Shown: positions 22,784-35,049 of the stretch, piece after piece
How the letters are laid out: each line of letters starts with the position of its first letter
Numbering within the stretch: the first letter of the stretch is position 1
NCBI GenBank assembly: GCA_030549495.1
Contig: JAUIRK010000119.1
Location: 186,001-250,000, forward strand
Length of the DNA: 64,000 nucleotides
Source of the DNA: Nectonema munidae
Lineage: Eukaryota > Nematomorpha > Nectonematoida > Nectonematidae
Direction: 5' to 3'
Made by a program: the position numbers and the translations under genes
The notes under the pieces: generated by a model
The model's database searches: none
Seen by the model: only the letters and a program-made list of their open reading frames with translations
What the model was told of the DNA's origin: nothing

Positions 22784-23547
22784 CAAAGCCCATCCCTGAA
22801 TATGATGTGATAGTTTGAATGTATTTTAAAACGATGAAATTTTATATCATATATGGAAGATATTGTAAGTAAAACAGAAAGAAGTGCAAAGAAGAGAATG
22901 AACATACCTACTCATTTGGGAAAAGGGAATGTGTGTATTAGGCGAACTTTTCGCGAGTTGGTCGTTTTCAAAGAATGTGCAGGGTTCAACAATTACAAAT
23001 CAAGAAATATACAAAGATAGATAATAATAGAGGGTATTTAAATAAACAATCAAGCAAATAAAATTATTAGGCCATTTTCTATCATATTTAATAATAATAA
23101 TTCAAATAATATATTTTGAATTTTTCTCTTATATATTTTGGTTTAATATATATTCAAAAATAGAGACATAACAATAAAGCCAGGACAAGGTCCACAAAAA
23201 ATTATTTGCTCAATGTGCAACAAATATATATACAAAAAGACATGCACACACGTGAACTGCTTAGTTTTTTGGTCAGTCATCGCCAACTACTATCCTTTAT
23301 TTTTCCAAAAAAGAACACAATATTTTTACCTGATTTCTGGGCATTTCTCAAAGCCAGAAAATAATTGATTTATGTTTAACATTATTAAAAATATTTTTTC
23401 CGCCATTTTCAAAATTATTTCATTCACAAATATATCATTGTAACTGGCATATAAATTTTTAGTCTTCTCAAGGAAGAATGGGATCAGAAGTTTGGGAACT
23501 CGTGCTTACGTCAGGTAAAGTCACTAATCATTTTGAATGTGATTTAA
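22784..23547. other. AT-rich intergenic or intronic stretch
   Basis: No gene is recognised. A short GC-richer patch (ggcgaacttttcgcgagttgg, near 22941-22961) stands out from the background. If the exon pairing 23710-23996 to 21001-21188 is right, this is intron. Confidence 0.3.
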
Positions 23548-23677
23548 CCCATTTACGGCCAATGTTCCTATTTTGGAACATAAGTAACTTCATCTTCGTC
23601 TGCTTTTTTCAATGACTTTGAATATAAATCGTCTGCGTTTTTTTAGATATCGTCTGCTTTGCTTAGCCTTAAATGGG
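23548..23677. mobile_element. TTAA MITE (piggyBac-type), copy 2
   Basis: The 130-bp insert lies between TTAA at 23544-23547 and 23678-23681. Its ends are cccatttacggcc and, reversed, cccatttaaggc. It is nearly identical to the copy at 18338-18466 over its whole length, so the family moved fairly recently. Confidence 0.9.
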
Positions 23678-23709
23678 TTAATAAACGTTTATTATGAAAA
23701 TTATTTTAC

Positions 23710-23996
23710 CTAAAAGCTCATTGAAGGAGGAAGAAAGGTGATTTTCTTGAAACGGTACGACTCGATCCCTCTTCTTTTCACTGAGAACTGCAGACCCAGA
23801 ATTCAGGCAATGATTATTCTCATCACAAGCGCAATCACTTTTCCTTAAATAACAATTGACTAGGGAATAAAATAGAGAGTGTGAACAATGGAAATTTTTT
23901 ATCTTACACTCCCCTCTATGCATCTTTTTTTCGGGAGAGTGATGTAGTGGAGTAAAATCCCTATTTTCAAAATTGTGTGATGAGGAAGAAATAGTT
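23710..23996 (-). CDS. Candidate internal coding exon, cysteine-containing
   Basis: On the minus strand the acceptor gatattttgatttctttag is followed by an open frame of 95 codons that ends at a donor reading ttag then gtaaaat. The peptide contains MHRGECKIKNFHCSHSLF, LVNCYLRKSDCACDENNHC and KKRDRVVPFQENHLSSSF, with seven cysteines in about 35 residues. This suggests an extracellular or secreted segment. The donor leaves one base (G), which fits the acceptor phase of 21001-21188. The incoming phase needs two bases from an exon I could not find. The frame stays open upstream to 24049, so a different start is possible. No family was recognised. Confidence 0.5.
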
Positions 23997-24199
23997 CTAA
24001 AGAAATCAAAATATCCAATCAAATGTGGGAATAAAATTGGTGGCAACATTTTTCACAAGGACTAAGAACGAATTATAGTTTCCATTTTTTTTAAGAATTT
24101 TGAAATCTCTCTTCCTATAAAAAAAAAAGTTATCAATCTTTTAAGATTCTAATTAAAAAAAATAATAAGATTTTCCTCAAAAAGAAACACTTTATTCAA

Positions 24200-24370
24200 A
24201 TAATTATATAAAGTCTTTTACACATATATACCGTTTTCAAGTACGCTGTGTTTACTGGTGATATTCTTTTTTTTATGAAAATCAATCAAACCCGACAAAA
24301 AATAATATAAAAATGACAACCCATGTCAAAATTAAAATTAACTTAAATTTAATTTAATCTTTTTTCAAAC
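24200..24370 (-). repeat. TTAA-family element, right-arm fragment, reversed
   Basis: The reverse complement of this stretch matches 55920-56060 (tgacatgggctgtcat-like, tcaccagtaaacacagc, acttgaaaa and atatgtgtgtaaaa words). It is a solo fragment with no visible ends. Confidence 0.6.
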
Positions 24371-24918
24371 TTTTTTTCTGTTTAGATGAATTAAATTTGA
24401 AAATAGTATTTCATTAAATTTTTAGCATTTTTCGATTAGAGTAAATTACTTAAGGTTTCCAGTTATTTTTAATTTTACAGTTCTAGAAGAATTCTTTTGG
24501 TTTTTTGGAAAGCAAATCTCCATTAAAATGTTTAGCTAAATGTTTTCATATGAAATGTATCTAATGAATACAACTATATAGGGATACTTATATTTTTTAA
24601 TAAAAAAGTAGCTCTTTTATCTTTTATATTGGAAATTTTTTTTTTAGTAATTTTATCTCCATCTGAAAACCGCAAGACATAATCAAACAGTATGAATTCT
24701 CTGCTATAAACGAATTGAACTGTATGTGTATAAACTACTTTACTGAATATTCTTAATAAAAAAAGGAAATAAATATTTCTTCTACTTTTAACATTGATTA
24801 CATTGAGTGAAGCAGTTTTACATTAAACTAGTTTAATCTTTCAACAAAAAAGCGGTATTGTTCATAAATGTGATGTTTTAACCCTCGCTTGACGGACTCT
24901 GCTTTTCGACCCGGTCAG

Positions 24919-26630
24919 TTATTTAACAATAGCCAAAAATTTAACAAACAAAACTTTTACCAAATTTATATGTAAATATAGTAAAAAAAACAAGGAAAAT
25001 AATGGTAAAATTTGATTTTTCTTAAGATAAGGCAAAAATGTATTTTGAATAAAAAGATAAAATTTTTTTGAAGGGTAAAATAAACACACATTTGGCAGTT
25101 TTGAAGTTTTCACACAGTGCTCCACTTCTCCACCTTCTAGCTGTACGCTCTCTTCGAAATACTTTGAGCAGTCTTTTTGTGTGAAGGCTGTTTTCGTGCT
25201 TGATCTACCCATAATGTGCAAGTAAGTACTTTGTCTCCACCGGTAATTCAGCTGTTGGGCTCTCCTTTCTGCTTCTTCACTAGATAAAAAGCGTCTTTTG
25301 TAAAATATTTTACCCTCTGTTTTGAAGTGGAATCTAGAGGTTGAACCGGCAATTATCCAGGTATTCATGACTGAATATCCAGATAATTAGAACCGCGTGT
25401 CCCTTACGTTTAGGTTTATAAGACCTTAAGTTCTTATCATTTTGTTAGCAACTCTACCCACATTTAGTTCGTTGTAAACCAACAAACTTTCAGGTTTAGG
25501 GCAACATTGCTGATTCTTATTTTATGTTGTGAAGATAGATATATACAGCCTTGAAGTTACAGTAGCTGCTTTTGGGTATATACGCTGATAAAGAACAGTC
25601 TGAATAAATTGAAAGCTCTCCTTCTTTTAACTTCAATGTTTTAGTGTTTGTCTGAATAGTGTTGGAACGATCGTCTATTTGTGTAATGTGCACAAAGACA
25701 AGTTTTGAGTCACCATACAGCAAGTTGATGACTTGTGAAGAATCTATCGGTATAGCGCCATAGTAGGAATTTGCTTTCTTGAATCAATCTTTGGCAGATT
25801 TTGAAACTTGAGAAATAAGCTCTGTCCTCCAAACGCTAACATATATTTCGGCTTCAAAAGTAAAAAATTTCATCATTAGGTGAAAAACGCCCATAGTGAC
25901 CTGGCTTTTGGGATCATATATTTTCAGAGAACAATTACCTCTGAATGTTACTAATTGCTCATCAATGTCACAGTGGAGTGTGGTGTCCAATAACAAGAAA
26001 AATACTGAAAAATGATCATGAATCTTTCGGATAGGACTCAATTTATCAGAAGCACGTTTTTCCTTGTCATCAAATGAAAAAAAGACAAATAAAAATCGCC
26101 AATAGAAGTAAAAGAGAACATTTCGAGAATAATTCTGAAACCTTTATTTTTTGATCCCCATTTTGCCCAATATATCAACCCAAATAGGATAATAGATGAT
26201 GTATTTGAACTTTGTATGAGTGAAGTAGTTGTGTATTTAGGACGGGTCAAAATTTGGAAATAATTAAAATCCTATCTAAAAATTAAAAATCTTACTTATA
26301 GTTGGTCCTTTTAATTTTCGCATAAATGTAGGAAATTATTCAAAATTAAAAAAAGTTTGAAGTCGATAAATTCTTTCATATTTTTAGCCAATCTTTAGGA
26401 CCAGAGTCCAGAACAATATTTCGAATATTTAAGCTTTCAGGTCTCCCTGCTCCTTGATGTTTCGGGTCTCTAGTATACTCTGTTGCATCGGAGCAACTAA
26501 ACTTTCATCAAGTAATTCTCTTCACTTGTGTAAGAAGATATAGAAGAGTCGGTGTCTAAGCTATTGAAGGAGGAGAAGGAGTCAGTAGACAAAGAAGAAG
26601 AAAAGACATCATAGAGGAAGAATAAAATCA
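24919..26630 (-). pseudogene. piggyBac transposase remnant
   Basis: The order on the minus strand is as follows. An acidic, serine-rich N-terminus (SSLSTDSFSSSFNSLDTDSS) lies at about 26600-26510. At about 26130-26050 comes IGDFYLSFFHLM (the family's helix before the catalytic core). At 26041-25784 SPIRKIHDHFSVF is followed by DIDEQLVTFRGNCSLKIYDP, the IDEQ..FRGR block with the first catalytic Asp. From 25723 comes a diverged stretch with little likeness to the core. At 25368-25100 MNTWIIAGSTSRF and CVKTSKLPNVC may be the C-terminal region. Stops and shifts separate the frames. A functional protein is excluded. Confidence 0.65.
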
Positions 26631-26720
26631 ATTATTCCAAGTGAGAAAAACCCAAGAAATAGAAAAAGTTTGAGGTGAAACAAAGTGTCAAAATGGTACA
26701 AGGTTTGAAAGTTGGATCGA

Positions 26721-27394
26721 AGTGAAGAAGTAATTACACATATATAAAGTTTTTAAAATGTTTATGTCCTTTATTGCTTATTTTCGACAAAGAAGAGAAA
26801 TCCGCGTATTGTGTTGTTCATAGCTTCATTCTTTATACAATAAACAAATCAATCCCAATAACAAATCTCATCGACATGCCAAGTTTATTTATGCACGATA
26901 TGTGCTTCAAATATAAAGTACTATGCCAAAGAGTGAAGTGAAGAAGTAAATTACATACATATATAAAATGTTAAAATCGTTTATGCCTTTTTGTTATTAT
27001 TCTTGACAAATTGAAGAGAAACCACAAGTATTGATGTTGTTCATAGCTTCATATCTTTTATACAATAAACAAATCAATCCCAATAACAAATCTCATCATG
27101 ACATTGCCAAGTTTATTTATGCACGATATGTGGCTTTCAAATATAAAGATACTATGCGCAAAGAGATAGAAGTGAAGAAGTAAATTACATACATATATAA
27201 AATGTTAAAATCGTTTATGTCCTTTATTGCTTATTATTCTTGACAAATTGAAGAGAAACTCCACAACGGTTTGATGTTGTTCATAGCTTCATATCTTTTA
27301 TACAATAAACAAATCAATCCCAATAACAAATCTCATCATGACATTGCAAGTTTATTTATGACAGATATGTGGCTTTCAAAGATACTATGCGCAA
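26721..27394. repeat. Threefold tandem duplication, about 216-234 bp unit
   Basis: The phrase agtgaagaagta recurs at 26721, 26937 and 27171. Each unit carries tatataaa, ttgttcatagcttcat, caataaacaaatcaatccca and gtttatttatg in the same order. The copies differ by small indels. They lie in the 5' part of the piggyBac element, upstream of its transposase. Confidence 0.85.
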
Positions 27395-27986
27395 ATTTAT
27401 CACAATTGTTCGATACCTTTCACATACCATTGTCAATATTTATGGCATATGTCATTTGCATTACAAATTTGAAGTATTTATGACGTGAATCAATGAAAGA
27501 AATTATTTATGCTTTATACCAATTTTTGATACATTTACAGCAAAAAGTTGTAATATAAATTTTGTATGATATAATCACAAAAAAAACAAAGTCCGTTAAA
27601 TAAAGAAAATTTACTTACAAATTAATTTGTGAAAAAGAATGATTTTTCTCAACGAAAAACTTTTTGATCGTTGCTATATATAAAAATTAATAATTATTAT
27701 GCTAAGTACTATAGTAGCTTTTGAAATAATCTAACTCAAAATTTATTATGTTTTTTATACTAATTTCATAATAATATAGATGGCGTTAAATTAAAAATTA
27801 AAAACTTCCATAGATTTTTTAATATTTAGTTTTTATTTTGTTAAACAACAGAAAAACAACTATTAAATACTAAACTATATTAAAAAAAATTTGTAATCGT
27901 AATAGATAAGAAAAAAAAATTGGACAAAAATGTCATAGAGTCCGTCATCCGTGTTATATTTTATACGTCCGTCAAGCGAGGGTTAA

Positions 27987-29660
27987 ACAACATTGCATTT
28001 TAATTTTTTCATATACACTTCTAAGCTTGTTCTATGCCTCCTTAAAAATTTATATCAACTCTTCTAAACACACAAATGCTAACTAACTTCAGTGTATGCA
28101 TCCTTAAAATTAATATCATCTTCTTTAAACGCACAAATGATAAAAATGCATCCATAGTTCTCCCCACTATGCCGTCATGTATATAAATATCATAGCTTAT
28201 AAAGATTTGATATTTTGTAAAAATTTCATTCAAAACAAAATCAAAAGTATTGTGTAACTTTATTTTCAAAAACAGAACTTTTCATAATACCAAAGTACTT
28301 AAACTCAATAAACAATCAATTTTACACGGCGTTTTCATGTTCTCAAAGCATGAAAAAGACAATCTATTGAAAAGGTACAAATTGAAAAGTATAAATTGAG
28401 CTTCGTCTTAACGTTTCCTTGAGAAACGAAGTTATGAAAAAATTATAAACTCAAAAAGCTAAACTCGTTTGCACAAACCCTAAGATTTTTTGGATTGAAA
28501 AACATAGAAAAAATGTTCCTAAAATTTTTCTAGAAAACCAAAATTTTAAAGTTTGGTAAAAATTCATTCTCAAAAAAACGAATATATCTCAACTCTAAAA
28601 TTTTTAATAATTAACACCATTTTTCATAACTTGTATTGTCAAAATAACTAATATAATACGAATACTCAAAAATATATATTTGAAAAGAATTTCCCACAAT
28701 AGAAAACTTTATAGTACCATCTAAAGAAATCAATATTTAGCCATAATAAATTTATCTAACAGCTATGCAAAGTTTGGTCAGTTACATTTTGTCCAAGAAA
28801 TGTTATAAGCGCTCAAAGTTTTTTACAAAAAGATATATATAGTTCGGTCTCGCTTCTTCAGCATATAAAATGCCTCCGAAGCTTTGCCAAACTATGGTAT
28901 AATTATAAAGCCATAAGTAGAAGTCTACATACAAAGTCACCAGCACATAACGGTGACTTTTATGTTGGTTGGCTGAAAATACACGTACTCATCGTTGCTA
29001 CTACGAAGGTGTAACAAAATTCTAAACTTTTCCCTTAGAGTATTTACTTGTCGGAGTAATGCTCCCTCAGCTACGGAATTTTTTTGTTTTTCTCTTTCTC
29101 TGTAATGAACTGATTGATTACGCTAATAATGAAATAGTGTACTCAAGGGGTTAACAAGAACAGCAAAGCTATCGAAACATTTTTATTTCACAGAATGCTT
29201 TATAGCCTAAATATTTTTGGTGTTGCATAAATATCAATATTGCTCAAATAAATATTGTTACATATACAAGTAGCAATTTACTTATTTAAAAAAAATAAAA
29301 ATCTGGAATTTTTTTCAAGCCTATTTCTGGGGGTATTATATAATAAGTTGGTATTTACTAATGCTGCCATGATATTTATTTATGCAACATAATAGCTTGA
29401 CTAAATGTTTGCAATTCCATAACGCAAGTGATAGAATGAGAGAAATAAAATTTCAATGATGATTGTGGGAATCAATCATAGCTCCAGTATTTCGTAAAGT
29501 GATTAAACAATGAAGGACTAGAGACGAGTTCTAAAGACAAAAGTGCATACATCACGTCATGATACAGATTTTCAAGATTGCTCAGGAAGATGACATTGAA
29601 GATAGCGTAATTGAAGAGAAGGGGGGATAGCGGTCTTTTATTCCACCAGCGATCACTCAC
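27987..29660. other. AT-rich stretch with little structure
   Basis: A short inverted repeat, aaagtcacc/ggtgacttt with a 10-base loop, lies at about 28937-28964. Around 28040-28160 a 60-bp segment (cttctaaa or tttaaa cacacaaatg, ttaaaattaatatca) is imperfectly repeated. An exon joining 29661-29873 to 23710-23996 would be expected here or in 24.0-24.9 kb, but none was found. Confidence 0.3.
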
Positions 29661-29873
29661 TTTTGATGCTCGATAGTGTTTCGAGAAAATGATTCCAAAG
29701 AAGGAGGACAATATGCTACTTAATGTGAGAAATTCTTTGAACATGGATTTTGCATCATCATCATCATCATCATCATCGCCATTGTTGTAATTGGTTTGAG
29801 AGTCTTTTTGCAGGCGTAAAACTTGTTTTATGATTGGAGTGTAGGATGATTGAACATCAAAGACATTGCACAA
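29661..29873 (-). CDS. Candidate coding exon with Asp8 tract
   Basis: On the minus strand an acceptor (ttaatctcctag) is followed by 71 open codons and the strong donor aaa/gtgagt. Both borders are in phase 0. The peptide reads LCNVFDVQSSYTPIIKQV, then eight aspartates from a GAT repeat, then FLTLSSILSSFFGIIFSKHY, which is hydrophobic enough for a membrane segment. The frame stays open past the donor to 29472, so the splice site is inferred. Phase 0 fits the exons at 31373-31627 and 43738-44008 but not the one at 23710-23996. No family was recognised. Confidence 0.4.
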
Positions 29874-30487
29874 CTAGGAGATTAACATACAACGTTTAAT
29901 TAAATGGTTCTGAAACTTTTCTTACGAATAAGAAAAATGTAATAACAGTAACATGGTTAAATTTCAAAAGTGAAAGCTATTCAGAAGAAGCAATCATGCG
30001 TTGTAAAAGAAAGTATATATGCAGTAAGAATTAAAGTACATGTTATAATTGCATCTGAATAAATTAAAATTTTGAAGAAAATAATTTTCTAGATTTTTAG
30101 AAAGATTCTAAAATCATCATTTTCAAATTTATTACCATTTGAGAAAGTTTACTTAGAATACACAAAAAAATTTGACATTTAAATGATAATATTACATTCC
30201 AACGAGTCAAAGTTTTCAGCCCGAACAAGATTAGTTGAAATTGAGAAAATAATTAATTCACTTAATGCAAATTTAATTTGGTCTATTAAAAGACCATTGG
30301 TAATTTGATGATTTTTGCATCTCTCAGATACAGCATTTAAATTATCTATCTTTTCACGTTATCTACACGTAGACGTGTTCATCGTGCGGTTAAAAGCAGT
30401 TCTAGTTGTTTAGTTCTGTGAGGTTCCTAATTTTTGAAGTCCAGTCAGATCTGGTCCAAAGATATTAAAGGCCGGTTCGGTGGGGTC
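29874..30487. other. AT-rich stretch without recognised features
   Basis: No repeat or gene was identified. Immediately left of the R1 copy is a GC-richer patch (aaggccggttcggtggggtc, 30468-30487). Confidence 0.3.
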
Positions 30488-31215
30488 CAGGGTGGCCAAA
30501 CTTATCTCGCCAATCATGCTAATCCTAAATTATGAGACGCCAAAAATTTATTTTCTTATACCCTTAAAAGTTTTTAATGAATTGATTTTTTATATTAGAG
30601 GAAAAATTTTTCGGAAAAAAAATCTTTTCAAAATAAAAAATGAGAATTTTGTTTCTAACACAATTTACTCTTTCAAATTTGAGATATTAAGTTAAAAAGT
30701 TAACAAAAAACATGAAATTAATGAGATTTTTGAAATAGGTTTGATTTCACTATGCACATGAAATTTGGAGTTAGTTTCTGTAATAGAAAGCGTTAAACAA
30801 CTATTCAAGTTTGAAGCAGTTTGTTAATCATTATCATTGAAGAAAAAGCTTGTCCTCATCTGTATGTACTACGTAAATGTTTGTGCAAACCTCCTTGTTT
30901 CCTGCAAATCTTCCCTAGGCAAGAGTTTTTTCTTCTTCAAAATCGCTAAACCGACTACAAAACGAACCCTTCGATAATTTAAACATTCTGAATACATTGT
31001 AAACTTGCATACATTCTTATATTGTTATTTCAAATGAGGAAAGTTCCTTAGATCTAATACAAATAACGAAAAATGTTAAAAAGTAAACTTAAAATTAAAG
31101 CTTTCTAATAAATATAAGGGTTATATTGATAAATTATATTTTTTTTTAGATAAATTTATCATTTTTTATGATTTATCCACAACTGCAAAATTGCACTTTT
31201 CAAAATTAGAATTTA
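30488..31215 (-). repeat. Dispersed repeat R1, copy 2, inverted
   Basis: The reverse complement of 30840-31210 matches 15-400 closely. A terminal part (CAGGGTGGCC at 30488, then an aatcatgctaatccta segment) matches 425-472. Between them this copy has about 300 bp that copy 1 lacks. A CAGGGGTGGTCGACC end reversed at about 31454-31468 could be its other terminus, but no target duplication supports that. Confidence 0.55.
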
Positions 31216-31372
31216 ATTCGAAAATCATTTTATTATAAAATTTATTGAAGTTTGAAATTAAATACAAAATTTGGAAGAAATAAGGAAAATGAAGTCGACT
31301 TTCAAAGATGAAAACGAGAAGAGTTCATTTTTATCTTTATTCCTTTCAAATTACGAAACCTACCGACTCTAC

Positions 31373-31627
31373 CTTATCTATCATCAAATACAAAGCGATT
31401 TTGAATGACAGATTTATACTATGCGCTAATTTCGGCGCATGCATTATGGGTCGACCACCCCTGCTAGTTATCTCATTCATTCTTCCGTGATATTCTTGGG
31501 TTGAATTGTCTATGTGGAAACAGAAAAAAGTTTTCTCAACCCCCACCCCTCTTTGCCCAAAAATTTTAACCATGTCACTGTTATAAACTTGTAGTTTAAA
31601 TAAAATGCTACTCATTTCATAGATTGA
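31373..31627 (-). CDS. Weak candidate coding exon
   Basis: On the minus strand the acceptor atatatgtttcag is followed by 85 open codons to a possible donor, gataag/gtagag, both in phase 0. The text includes SIYEMSSILFKLQVYNSDM and TFFCFHIDNSTQEYHG. The phases fit between 43738-44008 and 29661-29873 on the same strand. The lower half overlaps the possible hAT-type end at 31468, so that part may be transposon rather than exon. Confidence 0.25.
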
Positions 31628-31699
31628 CTGAAACATATATGGATGAAGAGAAGACATTAAAAATATACGTGGCAGCCTATCGGAACCAGCAATTTCTTG

Positions 31700-34134
31700 A
31701 TTTGACTGACATTGAACAAACGCTTATGAATTTCGGCATTAGAAAGGATTAGATAAAATTCTTTGAAAAAATGATGCGATAGAGAAAGCGTGTCAAATAT
31801 GAATACAGCGCTAAATAAAAAATGTTGGAGCAAAATAATAATAATAATAATAATATAAAATATCGTTTATAAAGTGTCAATCAGAAAACATCTATAAGCG
31901 AAGTAAATTCAACTCGGTTTTCACTACTTTTGTATGGAATTATTAGAAATCAGTATTTATCATATTTATGATAATGGCGACATATGAAAGAAATTTATTT
32001 TGTTAGCATTCATAAAAGATGAAGGACGCACATAGATTGATATAAAAATTGAACGAAATAACACAAAAAATAAGATAAAAATAAAAATTAAGACGCAAAG
32101 GCTAATAAAAGCAACCGACAGCACCACATATATCCATATGTATCTATACAAGGTAATTAAAAATGACAAGGAACAAAAAAAGCGTGCTTTTGAGTAATTG
32201 GTAAAAGTATTTTTTAAAAATAAAACAATTTTAAGTTAATGTATACTCCTTAATAGGGTCTGCAACGTTTTATCTAGTCCAAAGAGAACTAAGTAGACAA
32301 AAGTAGTTGCGCTCAGGCCAGAAAATGGCTAGTTTCATAATGGCTAATAACAAAAAGATGTAGTTTAGCAAAAAATGACGACATTTTACTCCGTTTTTTC
32401 TTATTTTAGCTAGATATTTGTTTCTTAAACTAAAAATTATGGTCGGCTAAAATTGATGGATGCATAGCTTTAGACTTAATATCAAGTAAAATATCAGATA
32501 TTAACTTAATTAATCAATTAGAGTAATTGCGTTGGAACCAATTAGAAAAGGCAATCACTGCTAAGAGGGTGAACAAAGCAGATAAACAGAGTAGGCACTC
32601 CTAGTTAGTTTATGCCCCAAAAAAATCAGCAGTTAAATTAGAAAGAGTATATGCCTATGTAAGTCCACCCCCCCCCCCCCCATTTAAGAATAGAAGGTTG
32701 GAATTCAATGTAGGTTCGATAACTTGACCCAAGTTATAAAGATGTGGGTTATGCTGTTATTCATCAAGAAATAAATAAAAGTTTATCGCGTTAAAACGTT
32801 GTATGATCATTAAGTTGAGAGAGCATTTTTTAATTAATATTTTATAGTCGGAGTTTTGTGTTCGGTTTATAAGTCAAGGTTCATTTTTCAAGATAAAATG
32901 GGGATTGTAAAAGGTCAACGAATACATCAGTATATCAAAACGGTAAATTCTTAAAGTTGATATTTAGTTCTAAAATAACGATAATTACTCAATTAAATGG
33001 AATCATTCACCAAAAATAATATTCAGTTAAAAATAAAATGTTGAAAAAAGTCTTAAAAAAATTATCCACAAATTTAGTGACTTTGGAGATGCCAGAGACA
33101 ACCCCTCTCCTTAATCATCACCATAACAAATTAAATATTGCACTTGTTGTTAGATTTATCAGTGTGTTATTTAATATTTTTGTTTGGAAGGCAAGATTAT
33201 AAAATATTAATATGGCATACATTTTTAGCCGCATTCAAGGAAAAAAAATTCTTATATAACTGATTCCTAAACTATTCTTCAATCCCCTTTTGAGGAAGTT
33301 TCACATTAAAAAGCTCTCTCTCTTGTTTTACTCCGAACATCTTTCGCTCGATCATATTTTTCATATCGTTACAATGAGAATGAAAATTTTCAAATGACAG
33401 ATAAAATACATTTTTAATGACTAAAAAAGTATAATTTCATTTAAAAAGTTAAAAATGAGGAACAATTTTGATAAATAGATTAAATTGCCTCTTGAAATTT
33501 GAGAACGAGGGTAACTTGGTTAACTCTTCGATCAGCTTTTTTTTGTTAGAAAATCTTTAATTTACATAGAATTTTAAATTACATTTAAATAAGAAATAAA
33601 ATAAGTATTACTTTCTGGAGGAAAAAGTAACTATAGAGATTTGATCAAAATTTTCAACTGTATTTGGTTGAAATGAAATTGATAAGGAATCGACTTTAGA
33701 ATTTAGATAAATAATTGAACTTTCAAAAGAGTCATCATACGAATCATGAAAAATAAAATTTTCAGGAAAGGAATGGTTGCTATAAATAAAAATTTAGCTT
33801 AATAAAAAAAGCTTTAAGCTTTATGTATTTACTTAGAGGATTTCGCATCTATGTCAATTTCTTTTATTGAAAAAATTCTCTTCTTTAAATTAAAAGCAGA
33901 TTTAAAATCACTAGAAATAATAATTTTTTCTATTTTTTCTTTATAGAAGGATAAACTTGGTGTAAAAGGTTGAAAAGAAAGCGAGGCCATGTTTTAGACT
34001 GTGATGAAATTATATTAAAAATTAAAGCTTGCTTATAAAACGCATAGGTTTGGACAGCTGGCTCGTAGCTTGAAACAGTAAGATGGTTGTTACAGTTTAT
34101 TGTTATTAGTAATTCAATAATCATAGTTAAATAT
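31700..34134. other. AT-rich stretch, simple repeats only
   Basis: It contains a (taa)n microsatellite at about 31833-31855 and a run of 14 C at 32668-32681. No recognised coding sequence, TIR element or tandem array was found. Confidence 0.4.
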
Positions 34135-34203
34135 CGCGATTCTATCGGATCGAACCCTTGACCCTCAACTTAAAGCTGAGAAGAACGCCTTAACAACCAT
34201 TGA
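34135..34203 (-). repeat. tRNA-derived SINE (family S1), copy 2
   Basis: On the minus strand it begins tagcctcaatggttgttaag and continues gcgttcttctcagctttaag, then ggtcaagggttcgatcc, a clean A-box/B-box layout with an anticodon-arm-like hairpin (ctcag...ttgag). It matches the head of the SINE at 16817-16946. The acceptor stem is absent, so it is not a functional tRNA. Confidence 0.65.
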
Positions 34204-35049
34204 GGCTAAAAATCAAATCTTTTTTTATATCAATTTTTAATCATTTAACAGTTGTGTTTATCTGAAAAACACCATATTTGTCGAAAATTAATATTCACAT
34301 AAATTTATTTCCTAATTTACATATTTCAAATTTTTGACATTTCCTTTTCATATATTATAAAAAACTGTAAATATTTTAATAATAGGATTTATACATGTCA
34401 ACAAAATATAAATGATTAACTTTTAAAACTATTTTCCTACTTATAACACTAAAAGAATGTTAATTAATTCAATTTTATTAGATTGTAATTCTGATGAATG
34501 ACTTCCTTTCCTACTATTAAAAAGTCTAAAAAGTTCTACTTTTTTTTGAATAATCTGAATTTTTAAAACTTTAAAGAATAAATAAGGCAGAACAAGAGCA
34601 TCGTATGCAAAATTGGTACGTCATTTCGAAACCCTTTAAGAAAATTAATGTTCTAAGTTAATTTTATATATGGGTACTTTTTAATGTGGGAGTCACGCAA
34701 AACATTCGAGTTTGTAAACTAGTTTTTTTATATACAGTTAATGATGGAACAAATATTTAAACCCTTCGTGTGGGCTGAAAATTACACTATGAACATGCTT
34801 ATATCAAAAAATACATGTGGTAATTTTAAACTCGCAAGAAACAAGCTTTTCATTCATCTAGAGTAATTTTCTTTCAGTAACACAAATATATAATTGCATC
34901 TGAATACTTTAGTAAAGTTGAGTTTAAATGTTGATATGTTTTATGAAAAAATCTTTTATTTAAGTGCTGTTAATGTATGTTCTTATTAACAGAAAGCTTT
35001 TATGGTTTAAAAACTAACCTAAAATCTTAAGGTTTGTAAAAATTTTATT
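34204..35049. other. AT-rich stretch without recognised features
   Basis: No inverted or tandem repeat or coding similarity was noticed. It ends at the truncation point of the hAT transposase on the right. Confidence 0.3.

Larger units (their letters stand above)
24882..27982 (-). mobile_element. piggyBac element with TTAA ends, transposase on the minus strand
   Basis: The element lies between TTAA at 24878-24881 and TTAA at 27983-27986. Its left end reads ccctcgcttgacggac and the right end reversed is identical for these 16 bases. CCC-type ends with a TTAA target are the piggyBac signature. The interior holds a decayed minus-strand transposase (24919-26630) and, at its 5' side, a threefold tandem duplication (26721-27394). 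At 3.1 kb it is near full length for an autonomous member. Confidence 0.9.

Noticed and set aside
28937-28964. Hairpin aaagtcacc/ggtgacttt as a regulatory RNA element
   Set aside because: It is short and isolated, with no transcript context. Chance or a decayed MITE is as likely.
29755-29779. Microsatellite alone (GAT repeat) as the only feature
   Set aside because: It encodes an aspartate run inside an open frame with splice sites at both ends, so it is kept as part of an exon candidate.
1-31215. A giant element (such as a Polinton) bounded by the inverted R1 repeats
   Set aside because: No polymerase, integrase or capsid-like frame lies between them, the ends look hAT-like, and the interior is explained by unrelated insertions.
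31966-32169. Hydrophobic minus-strand open frame
   Set aside because: Its composition is that expected from AT-rich DNA. There are no splice sites in phase and no repeated or conserved motif.
34135-34203. A functional tRNA gene on the minus strand
   Set aside because: The D-arm, anticodon-arm and T-arm words are present but the acceptor stem is not, and a related copy is embedded in a SINE with a target duplication.
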